NCBI RefSeq assembly: GCF_008807415.1
Contig: NZ_CP043626.1
Location: 1,240,001 to 1,304,000, forward strand
Reading direction: 5' to 3'
Length of the DNA: 64,000 bases
Source of the DNA: Pseudomonas denitrificans (nom. rej.)
Lineage (GTDB): Bacteria > Pseudomonadota > Gammaproteobacteria > Pseudomonadales > Pseudomonadaceae
Below are positions 7,856 through 17,120 of this stretch, piece by piece. The position numbers and the translations under genes were made by a program. Positions within the stretch are counted from its first letter, which is position 1. Each line of letters begins with the position of its first letter. Under the pieces are notes generated by a model that was not told the DNA's origin, made no database searches, and worked only from the letters and a program-made list of their open reading frames with translations.

Positions 7856-9538
7856 TCAGTCCGGCAGTTCCATCGGGCCCAGTTCGGCGAAGCGGTCGCC
7901 GGGGCCGGGGTTCTCCGGATGGGTCGCGCCGCCGAAGTGCTTCATGATGCCCCACACGGCGTTCAGCGAGGTCTGCACCGCGCCTTCCACCCAGGCCGGG
8001 GTCCAGGACACATCGTCGCCGGCGATGAAGATGCCGCGCTGCTCGGCGGGCATGTCGTCCTGCATGAAGTGCGCGTACATGCGCTGGTTGTAGCGGTAGT
8101 GGCCCGGCAGCGCGCCCTTGAAGGCGCCGAGGAAGTGCGGGTCGGCCTCCCAGGACACGGTGATCGGGTTGCCGATGATGTGGCCGGCGATGTCGACCTT
8201 CGGGTAGACCTTCTTCAATGCATCCAGCGCAAGCTGCACGCGCTTCTCCACCGGATGCGGGAGCATCTTCATGGCGTCGCTCATCCAGGAGTAGGACAGG
8301 CAGATCACCCCCGGCTTGTCGTCGCCGTTGTCGAACAGGTAGGTGCCGCGGGTGAGGCGGTCGGTGAGGGTCATGCTCATCACGTCGCGGCCGGTCTGCG
8401 GGTCCTTGTCCTTCCAGAACGGCCGGTCGACCATCACGAAGGTCTTCGAGGACTGCATGTAGCGGGTGCGGTCCAGGGCCATCCACATCTTCTGCGAGAA
8501 CAGCGCTTCCTCGCATTCGATCTGGGTGGTCAGCAGCCAGGTCTGGCAGGTCGCCAGGACGGCCGCGTAGTGGCGGGTGTCACCCCAGTAGTCGGTGACG
8601 GCGAAGGTGCCGTCGGCGGCGCGGGCGATCTTCTTCACGCCCGGACGCGGCGCGCCGTTGTGCAGGGTGGCCAGGGAGGTGCCGGCCGGCCAGTGCGCGC
8701 ATTGCTCCGGCACATGGCTCCAGATGCCGCGTGGCACCTGCTCGACGCCGCCCACGACCAGATGCTGGTGATCGTCGCAGTTGGTCATCACCACGCGGAA
8801 GATTTCCAGCATGGAGTTGGGGAAGTCCGAGTCCCAGCCGCCGGTGCCGAAGCCGACCTGGCCGAAGATTTCGCGGTGACGGTAGGACAGGCGCGAGAAG
8901 GCCTTGGAGGTGGCGACGAAGTCGTAGAAGGTGCGGTCGTCCCACTTGGGCACCAGTTCGTCCCACAGGGCTTTGAGCTTGACCGTATCGCGCTCGCGCA
9001 ACGCATCCTGCACCTCGGAGAAGCGCGCACCGTCTTCCAGCGCTTCGGCCCAGGCCTGGGCGACTTCGCGGAAGATTTCCGGCAGGTCGGCCATCTTCTC
9101 GGCGTAGTGGCTGGTGCCTTCCAGGTCGACCACGGTGCTGCCCGAGGCCGGGGTCAGCGGGTTGGGGAAGGGCCGGGTTTCCAGGCCGAGCTTGTCGACG
9201 TAGTGGTAGAAGGCGGTGCTGGAGACCGGGAAGCGCATGCCGCCCAGCTCGGCGATGATGCCGTCGGCGCCTTCGAAGGTCTCCGAACGCAGTCGGCCGC
9301 CCATTTTCGAGGCCTCGTAGACCACCGGCTTCAAGCCCATCTTCATCAGCTCGTAGGCCGCCACCAGGCCAGAGATGCCGGCGCCGACGATGGCCACTTC
9401 CTGGCCGTGCTTCTCGGCGGGGATGCTGCCCAGGCCGGCGGGGTGCTCGATCCAGTCGTCGAAGGCGAAGGGGAAGTCGGGGCCGAAGATGGTCACCGGT
9501 TTCTTGCCGGGGGTGTGGGGGTGGCGGTTCTTGTGCAT
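7856..9538 (-). CDS. davB: L-lysine 2-monooxygenase (FAD amine-oxidase family)
   Basis: This 560-residue flavoprotein converts L-lysine, O2 and water chemistry to 5-aminovaleramide and CO2. The FAD-binding motif VGAGISGL (residues 51-58) follows a conserved N-terminal block TIFGPDFPFAFDDW. The C-terminus has the amine-oxidase FAD segment GIFIAGDDVSWTPAWVEGA. Length and sequence closely match P. putida DavB as I know it, so I am confident in the symbol. The start at 9538 has an AAGGAA ribosome site. The gene is divergent from a Lrp-type regulator, with a palindrome in between. A long + strand open frame opposite this gene is a codon-bias shadow. Confidence 0.95.
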   Translation of the reverse strand: MHKNRHPHTPGKKPVTIFGPDFPFAFDDWIEHPAGLGSIPAEKHGQEVAIVGAGISGLVAAYELMKMGLKPVVYEASKMGGRLRSETFEGADGIIAELGGMRFPVSSTAFYHYVDKLGLETRPFPNPLTPASGSTVVDLEGTSHYAEKMADLPEIFREVAQAWAEALEDGARFSEVQDALRERDTVKLKALWDELVPKWDDRTFYDFVATSKAFSRLSYRHREIFGQVGFGTGGWDSDFPNSMLEIFRVVMTNCDDHQHLVVGGVEQVPRGIWSHVPEQCAHWPAGTSLATLHNGAPRPGVKKIARAADGTFAVTDYWGDTRHYAAVLATCQTWLLTTQIECEEALFSQKMWMALDRTRYMQSSKTFVMVDRPFWKDKDPQTGRDVMSMTLTDRLTRGTYLFDNGDDKPGVICLSYSWMSDAMKMLPHPVEKRVQLALDALKKVYPKVDIAGHIIGNPITVSWEADPHFLGAFKGALPGHYRYNQRMYAHFMQDDMPAEQRGIFIAGDDVSWTPAWVEGAVQTSLNAVWGIMKHFGGATHPENPGPGDRFAELGPMELPD

Positions 9539-9706
9539 TGGGGTATTTCCTTCTTGTTCGACGTGCCGGCTTGTAGCACCAGCTTGGCAAGGCTTTCTGC
9601 GACCCGCCGGGGCCAGTCGATGGATGGCGCGCGGGCAAAGAAATGGCGAGCTGTGAGGGCTCGCCGTGGCGTCCACTATTGCAAAGGACGTCGTTGAAAT
9701 GAACCT

Positions 9707-9725
9707 GACAATCTGCAAGATTGTC
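9707..9725. promoter_or_regulatory. Perfect palindrome between davB and the Lrp-type gene (candidate operator)
   Basis: GACAATCT and AGATTGTC are perfect inverted arms around a GCA centre. The site lies in the 216-base divergent intergenic region, about 30 bases before the regulator start and 170 bases before davB. Lrp/AsnC regulators normally bind degenerate palindromes of this size next to their own gene and the divergent target. Assigning it as the operator is therefore reasonable but inferred. No T-run follows on either side, which argues against a terminator. Confidence 0.6.
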
Positions 9726-9754
9726 GGGAGCTTTCAGGCAGATTGACCAATACC

Positions 9755-10192
9755 ATGAGCAATATGACGAAAAATGCCGACACGGCCTTGCTGAACCTGC
9801 TGCGCGCCAATGCCCGCGAGTCGATCTCCGAGCTGGCGCGCAAGCTCGGGGTGTCGCGCTCCACGGTGCAGAGCCGTATCGAAAGGCTGGAGCAGCAGGG
9901 CGTCATCACCGGCTATTCGATCAAGGTGTCGGACAGCTACGCGCAGTCGCTGGTGCGCGCCCACGTGCTGGTGACGGCGCTGCCCAAGCTGTCGCACCAG
10001 GTGGTGCAGGCACTGGAGAAGATCGCCGAGGTGAAGACACTGCATTCGGTGAGCGGCAACTTCGACATGATCGTGATAGTCGAGGCGCTGTCGATCCGCG
10101 ACCTGGACGCGGTGCTGGACCGCATCGGCGCGCTGGACGGGGTGGAGCGGACGATGTCGTCGATCATTCTGTCGACGCGCATCGATCGGTGA
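9755..10192 (+). CDS. Lrp/AsnC family transcriptional regulator, probably of davBA
   Basis: A 145-residue Lrp/AsnC protein. It has an N-terminal winged helix-turn-helix (ISELARKLGVSRSTVQSRIERLEQQGVI) and a C-terminal RAM effector-binding domain (FDMIVIVEALSIRDLDAVLDRI). It is divergent from davBA, the arrangement typical of a local regulator that senses the amino acid its target degrades, here presumably lysine. The start is uncertain: TTG at 9743, ATG at 9755 and ATG at 9764 are all in frame. I chose 9755 because the TTG has no better ribosome site. It is convergent with lysA downstream. Confidence 0.85.
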   Translation: MSNMTKNADTALLNLLRANARESISELARKLGVSRSTVQSRIERLEQQGVITGYSIKVSDSYAQSLVRAHVLVTALPKLSHQVVQALEKIAEVKTLHSVSGNFDMIVIVEALSIRDLDAVLDRIGALDGVERTMSSIILSTRIDR

Positions 10193-10214
10193 GGGGCGGA
10201 CGCTTCCGGCAGAG

Positions 10215-10234
10215 GGCGGGCTTTGCCCGCCTTT
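10215..10234 (+). terminator. Hairpin terminator after the Lrp-type gene
   Basis: GGCGGGC-TTT-GCCCGCC followed by a short TTT tract lies 22 bases after the regulator stop. The U-tract is short, so termination may be partial. Confidence 0.6.
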
Positions 10235-10239
10235 CGCGT

Positions 10240-10318
10240 GCAGGGCACGCTCCTACAGGTTGAGCGCTGACTGTAGGAGCGGGCCACGCCCGCGACCCGC
10301 CGGCAGGGCCGGCGGATC
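10240..10318. repeat. REP-like elements, family C, between convergent lrp and lysA
   Basis: A CAGGGCACGCTCCTACAGG half element (10240-10259) faces CTGTAGGAGCGGGCCACGCC (from 10271). After that comes a second hairpin, CGCCGGCAGGGCCGGCG. The same extended form (element plus GCCGGC hairpin) recurs at 43255-43303. The position between two convergent 3' ends is typical of REP sequences. Confidence 0.8.
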
Positions 10319-10331
10319 GTGACGGCGGGGA

Positions 10332-11576
10332 TCAGCCCAGGTCTTCTTCCAGGGCCAGCAGCTCTTCCACACGCTGGCGGCGGCGGATCAGCTTCGCGTC
10401 GGTGCCTTCGAGCAGCACCTCGGCAATCAGCGGGCGGCTGTTGTAGTTCGACGACATGGACGCGCCATAGGCGCCGGTGTCCTCGATCAGCAGCAGGTCG
10501 CCGACCTGGGCGCGCGGCAGGGCGCGGGGGATGACCACGCCGCCATCGCCCTGGGTGAACACGTCACCGGATTCGCACAGCGGGCCGGCCACCACGGTAT
10601 CGATCACCTCGCGGCTGGCGACGTCGCCGGCCAGCACGCGGATGCCGTGGTAGCTGCCGTACATGGATGGGCGCATCAGCTCGTTGAAGCCGGCGTCCAC
10701 CAGCACGAAGTGGTTGCGGCCGGCGTCCTTGGTGGCGCGCACTTCGCTGAGCAGGCAGCCGGACTGGGCGACCAGGTAGCGGCCCGGTTCGATCTCCAGG
10801 TGCAGCTTGTGGCCGACCACGGCCTCGGCGGCCTTGCGCGCCTTGTCCCACAGCTGGAAGTAGTGCGCGGTGTCCACTTCCGGGTCGCCGGCGCGGTAGG
10901 GGATGGACAGGCCGCCGCCGGCAGAGATGCCGGACAGATCATGACCGGCGTCCTTCACCTGCTGCACCAGGCCGAGCATGGCTTCGCCGACCTGGGCCAG
11001 GTGGCCGTAGTCGACGCCCGAACCGATGTGCATGTGCAGGCCGACCAGACGCAGGCCGCGCTCGCGGATCACGTCCAGGGCGGCGCGCAGGTCGCTGTGC
11101 CAGATGCCGTGCTTGGAGTGTTCGCCGCCGGTGTTGGTCTTGTTGCTGTGGCCGTGACCGAAACCGGGGTTGATGCGCAGCCACACCGGATGACCGGGGG
11201 CGACCTCGCCCAGCTGGCGGAGCATGTCGATGGAGCCGGCGTTCACCGGGATGCCGTGCTCGACCACGGTTTCCAGGGTGGTGCGGTCCAGCAGGTCGGC
11301 GGTGAAGACGATCTCGGATTCATCCTCGCGGCACGAGTAGCCGGCGGCCAGGGCACGCAGCAGTTCGCCCTGGGATACCGCATCGACCTTCACCCCCTGT
11401 TCGCGCATCAGGCGCAGGATGTGCAGGTTGGAGCAGGCCTTCTGGGCGAAGCGGATGATGTCGAAGCTTTTCAGGCGCTCGATCTGGCCGCGGATGGTGG
11501 CTGCGTCGTAGATCCACAGCGGGGTGCCGAATTGCAGGGCGAGCTGTTCGGCGCGGGGCAGGGCGAGGAAAGTCAT
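10332..11576 (-). CDS. lysA: Diaminopimelate decarboxylase, enterobacterial type
   Basis: A 414-residue PLP enzyme that decarboxylates meso-diaminopimelate to L-lysine, the last step of lysine synthesis. The PLP lysine is Lys46 in FAQKACSN. The glycine-rich phosphate site is SAGGGLSIPY, and the second-protomer motif CESGDVF is present near residue 345. The sequence resembles E. coli LysA (EIEPGRYLVAQSG, DTGAYGASMSSNYNSRP) far more than the shorter LysA usual in Pseudomonas. It may therefore be a second, transferred lysA. It follows lysR on the same strand by 79 bases, unlike the divergent lysR-lysA pair of E. coli. Confidence 0.94.
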   Translation of the reverse strand: MTFLALPRAEQLALQFGTPLWIYDAATIRGQIERLKSFDIIRFAQKACSNLHILRLMREQGVKVDAVSQGELLRALAAGYSCREDESEIVFTADLLDRTTLETVVEHGIPVNAGSIDMLRQLGEVAPGHPVWLRINPGFGHGHSNKTNTGGEHSKHGIWHSDLRAALDVIRERGLRLVGLHMHIGSGVDYGHLAQVGEAMLGLVQQVKDAGHDLSGISAGGGLSIPYRAGDPEVDTAHYFQLWDKARKAAEAVVGHKLHLEIEPGRYLVAQSGCLLSEVRATKDAGRNHFVLVDAGFNELMRPSMYGSYHGIRVLAGDVASREVIDTVVAGPLCESGDVFTQGDGGVVIPRALPRAQVGDLLLIEDTGAYGASMSSNYNSRPLIAEVLLEGTDAKLIRRRQRVEELLALEEDLG

Positions 11577-11655
11577 GAATGGGCTCCGAAGGTAGATGGC
11601 GCTAGTCTACCGGCCCTTTGCATGGCTGAATAATGCCGCTTGTTATCGGATCAAT

Positions 11656-12591
11656 TCAATTTTGATATAGGGTGCAGCCCACGCCGGCTTCGCGCAGGCG
11701 CTGTACCAGCACGCCAGCCTCTGCCTGAAGTGCTGCCACGAAGCGCTCGCGCAGCGGCGTAGCGGGGCGGTACAGCGGTTTCGCCACGCTGACCTGGAAC
11801 GGCAGCGAGAAGGCCAGCGGGCGCAACTGGATGCCCTGGCCCTGGAACATCAGCGCGGTGATCGGGTTGACCACGGCCAGGCCCAGCCCGGCACGGACCA
11901 TGCTGCACACCGAGACGGCGCTGTGGGTTTCCACCTGCATCTGCCGCTGCACGCCGGCGCCGAGGAACACGGCGTCGATCAGGTGCCGGTAGCGGTCGCT
12001 GGTGGCCAGGCTGACGAAGGGCAGGCCGGCGAAGTCCGCCGCCGCCAGGCGCTCGCGGGCCAGCAGCGGATGCCCGTCCGGAAGGATGCACACCTCGTCC
12101 ACCGCCAGCAGCGGTTGCAGCTCGGTGCCGCGCGGGGCGTCGTCGTTCTCGATCAGGCCGATGTCGTGGTGCTGGGCGCTGAGCGCCTCTTCCAGGTGCG
12201 GCGACTCCAGCGCCGCCACCTCCAGGCTGATGGCCGGGTTCTCCCGGCTGAAGCGCTTGCAGGCTTCGGGCAGCAACGCCTGGGTCAGCGCCGGCAGGCA
12301 GCCGATGGAGAACTTGCCCTCGGCGAACTGCCCGAGGCTGTCGGCGAAGGCGACGATGCGATCCAGCCCGGTGAAGGAACGCTCCACCTCCTCGAACAGC
12401 ATCAACGCCCGCGCCGTCGGCGCCAGCCGCCCACGCTCGCGCAGGAACAGCTCGAAGCCGACCAGTTGCTCCAGCCTCGCCAGCTCGCGGCTGACGGTGG
12501 GCTGGCTGGTATGCAGGAACGCCGCCGCGCGGGTGACGCTGCCGGTGGTCATGACCGCGCGGAAGACTTCGATGTGGCGGAGGGTGATCAT
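11656..12591 (-). CDS. lysR: LysR-type regulator upstream of lysA
   Basis: A 311-residue LysR-type activator. The N-terminal helix-turn-helix (SVTRAAAFLHTSQPTVSRELARLEQ, about residues 18-42) is followed by a periplasmic-binding-like effector domain. The sequence is close to E. coli LysR over its whole length, including CLPALTQALLP, HSAVSVCSMVRAGLGLAVVNP and the PLYRP segment. With lysA directly downstream, the function as diaminopimelate-responsive regulator of lysA is well supported. Orientation is tandem, not divergent, so the classical overlapping divergent promoter cannot apply. The lysA promoter must lie in the 79-base gap, or lysA is read through from lysR. Confidence 0.88.
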   Translation of the reverse strand: MITLRHIEVFRAVMTTGSVTRAAAFLHTSQPTVSRELARLEQLVGFELFLRERGRLAPTARALMLFEEVERSFTGLDRIVAFADSLGQFAEGKFSIGCLPALTQALLPEACKRFSRENPAISLEVAALESPHLEEALSAQHHDIGLIENDDAPRGTELQPLLAVDEVCILPDGHPLLARERLAAADFAGLPFVSLATSDRYRHLIDAVFLGAGVQRQMQVETHSAVSVCSMVRAGLGLAVVNPITALMFQGQGIQLRPLAFSLPFQVSVAKPLYRPATPLRERFVAALQAEAGVLVQRLREAGVGCTLYQN

Positions 12592-12659
12592 GGGGCTGCT
12601 ACTTCAAGTGTGGACGAAGTAGGTTGCCCCATGAACTCCATGGGATGCAACGAGCAGGT

Positions 12660-13739
12660 TTATTCGTAGAAACCGATGGTGTTCTTCAGATCATCAGCAA
12701 AGCCGTATATCTCATCAAGTGAGGTTATGGCGTGGCGTGTTTCATTTTTTTCCTTGTCGAAGATGCCGATGTATTTCTGATTTCTGTTGAAGTGTAGCCT
12801 ACAGATGGGCTTTCTGTTGTTGTCGTCAAGCAGTACACCGAAATAGCTTTGAGTATCCCTGTGAATGATGCGTTTGGACTCCACGACGGTGCGGACGATA
12901 GCCTTGACGATATGGAAGCCTTCCAGTTCTTCCAAGGTTGTGACTACGAGGTTTTCTTCCGTTGCGGTCTTGGTAGGTTGGCTCTCGCTTGATGGGGCAG
13001 GTTCGCTTAGTGTTGGAAGTACGGCTCCACTCATTGCAGACTTAAGCCGGTCATTGATCTGGTCATTAAGGAATTGTGCAGCGGCTTTTCGGGTAAGCTC
13101 ACTGAATTGTTCACGGACTTTCTGCGTGATCATTCCGTCATAGATGCGTGCGGCGAAGAATCGAACGAACTCATCATCTGGTTTGTTGAACTGTGCCGCT
13201 ATTTCTTTCTTAATCTGGCTGACGTATTTCAACTCTCCAGCAGCACTGATGATTGACTCCAGATCAAAGGCTGATTTTGTCAGCTTCTGTAGTTCTGGCA
13301 CGACATGCTCGTCGATATCCAACAGGTCGAGTTCGAGGAAAGGCTTTTCGTCCATCTTGTTGGGCGAGTCGAGATCGGTGAAGAACTTGTAGACCTGACC
13401 ATTTGTCAGGATCGAGACACGAGCATTGGTTACGTGGAAGTAACGGAATAGTTGACCTGCGTGGTTGACGTTGAGTGGCTCGCCGATTTTCTTGCTTTCA
13501 ATGAGGATTTGGATTTCGCCATTTTTTAATATGGCGTAATCGATTTTTTCGCCCTTCTTGGTGCCGATGTCGCAGACATACTCGGGAATGACCTCGGTTG
13601 GGTCGAACACGTCATAGCCCAGTACGGTATGAATGAACGGCATTACGAAGGCATTTTTTGTTGCTTCTTCTGTCTGGATGGAGGCGGCTTGCTGGCGGAT
13701 TTTTGCAGAAAGAGAATTGAGTCTCTCAAAGAATTCCAT
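12660..13739 (-). CDS. Orphan restriction-type nuclease with HsdR N-terminal domain
   Basis: A 359-residue protein with a PD-(D/E)xK nuclease core of the type I restriction HsdR_N class. It shows an entry segment EEATKNAFVMPFIHTVLGYD, Asp67 in KIDYAI and Glu81-x-Lys83 in LIESKK, followed by HAGQLFRYFHV. No helicase motor and no HsdM or HsdS lies nearby. The C-terminal third (from about residue 240) looks like a separate small domain (FHIVKAIVRTVV, SYFGVLLDDNNRKPICRLHF). Base composition and codon use are clearly more AT-rich than in all neighbours, indicating recent transfer. The start has a clear AGGAG site. Relatives are often annotated as restriction endonuclease or methylase, or are phage-linked. 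Actual activity is unknown. Confidence 0.8.
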   Translation of the reverse strand: MEFFERLNSLSAKIRQQAASIQTEEATKNAFVMPFIHTVLGYDVFDPTEVIPEYVCDIGTKKGEKIDYAILKNGEIQILIESKKIGEPLNVNHAGQLFRYFHVTNARVSILTNGQVYKFFTDLDSPNKMDEKPFLELDLLDIDEHVVPELQKLTKSAFDLESIISAAGELKYVSQIKKEIAAQFNKPDDEFVRFFAARIYDGMITQKVREQFSELTRKAAAQFLNDQINDRLKSAMSGAVLPTLSEPAPSSESQPTKTATEENLVVTTLEELEGFHIVKAIVRTVVESKRIIHRDTQSYFGVLLDDNNRKPICRLHFNRNQKYIGIFDKEKNETRHAITSLDEIYGFADDLKNTIGFYE

Positions 13740-14033
13740 GTCACGCTCCTTGATGAACTGGAAGCTCTGATGGCTGCTGAAGCAGGGTGCTGGCTAGAGG
13801 CCATTTAAGAAAGGCAGAGCATTCATGTTTTGGCAAGCAGACAGATTGCCGCCAGTCGGCGGACGGCTTGTCCTGAGGCCTTTAGCTATCAGACTTATTG
13901 AGCTTGGAGTACAGGTTTCCATGTAATCAGCTTCTCCCTACTGGTTGTTCCTCTTTATCTTGCGCATCTATTGGATTTAATTGGGGATTTTGTAGGGCTG
14001 CCCATTTGAGGTTCGCATTAGCGTAATGGGGGC
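13740..14033. other. AT-rich non-coding flank of the orphan nuclease
   Basis: About 294 bases between dnaE2 and the nuclease. They share the lower GC of the nuclease gene and contain no open frame with a credible start. The nuclease promoter must lie here. I see no integrase, direct repeats or tRNA fragment that would mark an insertion boundary. Confidence 0.6.
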
Positions 14034-17000
14034 TCAATGGAAATCCCGACTCCGCACATCCAGCCCCTCCAGTAGCTCACTCAGGTCCGTCAGCCGTCCG
14101 GCGATCACATGGCGCACACCGTCCTTGGCTTCCAGGGTGCCGTCCACCTGCATCAGGCGGGCGCTGAGGAAGGGGCGGCGCTGCTGTTCGGCGAGGTCGC
14201 GCCAGACGATCACGTTGATCATGCCGAACTCGTCTTCCAGGGTGATGAAAGTGACGCCGCTGGCCGTGCCGGGGCGCTGGCGACCGACCACCAGGCCGGC
14301 GACGCGCACCGGGCGGTCGGCTTCCAGGCTGGCCAGTTCCCTTGAACTGCGGCAGCGACGGGCCTTGAGGGCGCCGCGCAGCAGGGTCATGGGGTGCGGG
14401 CCGAGGGTAGTGCCGAGGGTCGCGTAGTCGGTGAGCAGGTCTTCGCCGCGGCTGGGTAGCGGCAGGCTGACCGGCGCTTCCTCGGTGGCCTGGCCGGCGA
14501 ACAGCGGCAGCTGCGGCTCGACTCCGGCGATCGCCCAGCGTGCCTTGTGCCGGTGGCCGGCGAGGCCGCGCAGGGCGCCGGCGTCGGCCAGTTGTTCGCG
14601 GGCGCGGCCGTCGAGATGGGCACGCAGGCAGAGGTCGGCGACATCGGCGAAGGGGCTTTGTTCGCGCGCCCGGGCCACGGCGTTGGCGACGTCCTCACGC
14701 AGCCCGCGGACCATGCGCAGGCCGAGGCGGATCGCCGGCTGGCGTTCGGCGATGGGTTCCAGGGTGCAGTCCCAGTGGCTGTGGCGCACGTCCACCGGGC
14801 GAATCTCCAGGCCATGGCGGCGGGCGTCCTGCAGCAGCTGGTCGGGGCTGTAGAAACCCATGGGCCAGCTGTTGATCAGCGCGCAGGTGAAGGCCGCCGG
14901 CTCGTGGCATTTCAGCCAGCAGCTGGCGTAGGTGAGCAGGGCGAAGCTGGCGGCGTGGGATTCGGGGAAGCCGTAGCTGCCGAAACCCTTGATCTGCTCG
15001 AAGATGCGGTCGATGTATTCCTGCTTGTAGCCCTTGGCGCCCATGCGTTCGGACAATCTCTGGCGGTGCGGCTCCAGCCCGCCATGGCGTTTCCAGGCAG
15101 CCATGGAACGACGCAGTTGGTCGGCTTCGCCGGGCGTGTACTCGGCAGCAACCACCGCCAGCTCCATCACCTGTTCCTGGAACAGCGGCACGCCCAGGGT
15201 GCGTTCGAAGATCGGGATCAGCTCTTCGTGCGGGTACTCGACCTTTTCCTCCTTGTTCCGCCGGCGCAGGTAGGGATGGACCATGTCGCCCTGGATCGGG
15301 CCGGGACGGACGATGGCCACTTCGATCACCAGGTCGTAGAAGGTTTCGGGCCGCAGGCGCGGCAGCATGGCCATCTGCGCGCGGGACTCGATCTGGAACA
15401 CGCCCACGGTGTCGGCGCGGCTGATCATTTCGTAGGTCTTCGCGCACTCCTGCGGCAGCGTCGCCAGGGTCCACTGTTGGCCACGATAGCCGGCGACCAG
15501 GTTGAAGCAGCGGCGCAGGGCGCTGAGCATGCCGAGGGCGAGGACGTCGACCTTGAGCAGGCCGACGGCGTCGAGGTCGTCCTTGTCCCACTGGATCAGG
15601 GTGCGCTCGGGCATTGCCGCGTTCTCCACCGGCACCAGGGTTTCCAGTGGCTGCTGGGAAATGACGAAGCCGCCGGGGTGCTGCGACAGGTGCCGGGGGA
15701 AGCCGACCAGTTGCCCGGTCAGGGCCAGCACGCGGCGCAGGATCGGGCTTTCCGGGTCGAAGCCGGCCTCCAGCAGGCGCTCGGGCGGCGGCGCCTCGCG
15801 GCTCCAGGCGCCACAGCAGTCGGCCAGCGCGCCGACCTGGTCCGGCGGCAGGCCCAGCGCCTTGGCCACGTCGCGTACCGCACCTGCGCCGCGGTAAGTG
15901 CTGGCCACGGCGGTGAGCGCGGCGCGGCTGCGGCCGTAGCGCTGGAACACGTACTGGATGACCTCCTCGCGGCGGTCGTGTTCGAAGTCGACGTCGATGT
16001 CCGGCGGCTCGTTGCGCTCGCGGGAGATGAAGCGTTCGAACAGCAGCCTGGCCTTGGACGGGTCCAGCTCGGTGATGCCGAGGGCGAAGCAGACCACCGA
16101 GTTGGCCGCCGAGCCGCGCCCCTGGCAGAGGATGCTCTGGCGGCGGGCGAAGGCGACTATGTCGTGGACGGTGAGGAAGTAGCTGTCGTAGCCCAGCTCG
16201 GCGATCAGCTCCAGCTCGTATTCCACCTGTGCGCGCGCTTTTTCTGTCTCACCATCCGGCCAGCGGCGCCGGATGCCTTCCTCGGTCTTCTCGCGCAGCC
16301 AGGAGGTGGGCGTATGGCCTTCGGGTACCAGTTCGCGCGGGTACTGGTACTTCAGATCGCCCAGGTCGAAGGTGCAGCGCCCGGCGATCTTCAATGTCTC
16401 CGCCAGCAGCTCGGCCGGGTAGATCGACGCCAGCGCCTCCCTCGGCCGCAGATGCCGTTCGCCATTGGGATAGAGGTGCTGGCCGGCCTCGTGCACCGGC
16501 AGATGCTGGCGGATGGCGGTCATGCAGTCCTGCAGGGCGCGGCGGCCGCGGGCGTGCATGTGTACGTCGCCGCAGGCCACGGCGGGAATCTCCAGGCGTG
16601 CGGCCTGTTCCTGTTGACGGCGCAGCTTGCCGGCGTCGTCCGGGCCCTTGTGCAGTTCGACGCCCAGCCACAGGCGCTCGGGGAACAGTTCGCGAAGCCA
16701 GAATCCGTCGTCGTCCTGATCATCCCGAGGCAGCCAGATTGCCAGCAGGTGGTCGAGGTTGCCGTCGAAGTCCGTGCGCACCAGGCGATAGCTGCCTTTT
16801 TCGGCGCGACGGCGGGCGTGGGTGAGCAGGCGACAGAGGTTCTCGTAGCCGGCCAGGTTCTCGGCCAGCAGCACCAGCTTCGGGCCTTGCTCGATGCTCA
16901 GTTCGCTGCCGGTGATCAGCGGGATTTCCTTCTCCTTCGCCGCCTGCCAGGCGCGGACGATACCGGCCAGGCTGCATTCGTCGGTGATCGCCAGTGCCTG

Positions 17001-17120
17001 GTAGCCGAGCGTCTTCGCCCGCTCGAACAGCTCGGCGGCGCTGGAGGCGCCGCGCTGGAAGCTGAAGTTGGACAGGCAGTGCAATTCGGCGTAGCCGATG
17101 CCTTCACTTTCCGCGCTCAT
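14034..17120 (-). CDS. dnaE2: Error-prone DNA polymerase III alpha subunit (ImuC)
   Basis: This 1028-residue C-family polymerase performs damage-induced mutagenesis together with ImuA and ImuB. The N-terminal PHP domain begins at [14 protein letters not shown]. The palm carries the paired aspartates in [12 protein letters not shown] and the GRGSAANS segment. A tudor-like OB domain is at the C-terminus. A beta-clamp-like pentapeptide QLPLF occurs near residue 880. The start at 17120 overlaps the imuB stop (ATGA), so the two are coupled. The open frame continues far upstream in the imuB region without biological meaning. Length is standard for DnaE2. Confidence 0.96.
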   Translation of the reverse strand: MSAESEGIGYAELHCLSNFSFQRGASSAAELFERAKTLGYQALAITDECSLAGIVRAWQAAKEKEIPLITGSELSIEQGPKLVLLAENLAGYENLCRLLTHARRRAEKGSYRLVRTDFDGNLDHLLAIWLPRDDQDDDGFWLRELFPERLWLGVELHKGPDDAGKLRRQQEQAARLEIPAVACGDVHMHARGRRALQDCMTAIRQHLPVHEAGQHLYPNGERHLRPREALASIYPAELLAETLKIAGRCTFDLGDLKYQYPRELVPEGHTPTSWLREKTEEGIRRRWPDGETEKARAQVEYELELIAELGYDSYFLTVHDIVAFARRQSILCQGRGSAANSVVCFALGITELDPSKARLLFERFISRERNEPPDIDVDFEHDRREEVIQYVFQRYGRSRAALTAVASTYRGAGAVRDVAKALGLPPDQVGALADCCGAWSREAPPPERLLEAGFDPESPILRRVLALTGQLVGFPRHLSQHPGGFVISQQPLETLVPVENAAMPERTLIQWDKDDLDAVGLLKVDVLALGMLSALRRCFNLVAGYRGQQWTLATLPQECAKTYEMISRADTVGVFQIESRAQMAMLPRLRPETFYDLVIEVAIVRPGPIQGDMVHPYLRRRNKEEKVEYPHEELIPIFERTLGVPLFQEQVMELAVVAAEYTPGEADQLRRSMAAWKRHGGLEPHRQRLSERMGAKGYKQEYIDRIFEQIKGFGSYGFPESHAASFALLTYASCWLKCHEPAAFTCALINSWPMGFYSPDQLLQDARRHGLEIRPVDVRHSHWDCTLEPIAERQPAIRLGLRMVRGLREDVANAVARAREQSPFADVADLCLRAHLDGRAREQLADAGALRGLAGHRHKARWAIAGVEPQLPLFAGQATEEAPVSLPLPSRGEDLLTDYATLGTTLGPHPMTLLRGALKARRCRSSRELASLEADRPVRVAGLVVGRQRPGTASGVTFITLEDEFGMINVIVWRDLAEQQRRPFLSARLMQVDGTLEAKDGVRHVIAGRLTDLSELLEGLDVRSRDFH

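Noticed and set aside
6881..9697. A 938-codon open frame on the + strand opposite davA and davB
   Set aside because: It is antisense to two well-identified genes. Its low-complexity Ala/Gly/Val/His/Arg-rich composition follows from G/C-rich third positions, and it has no family similarity.
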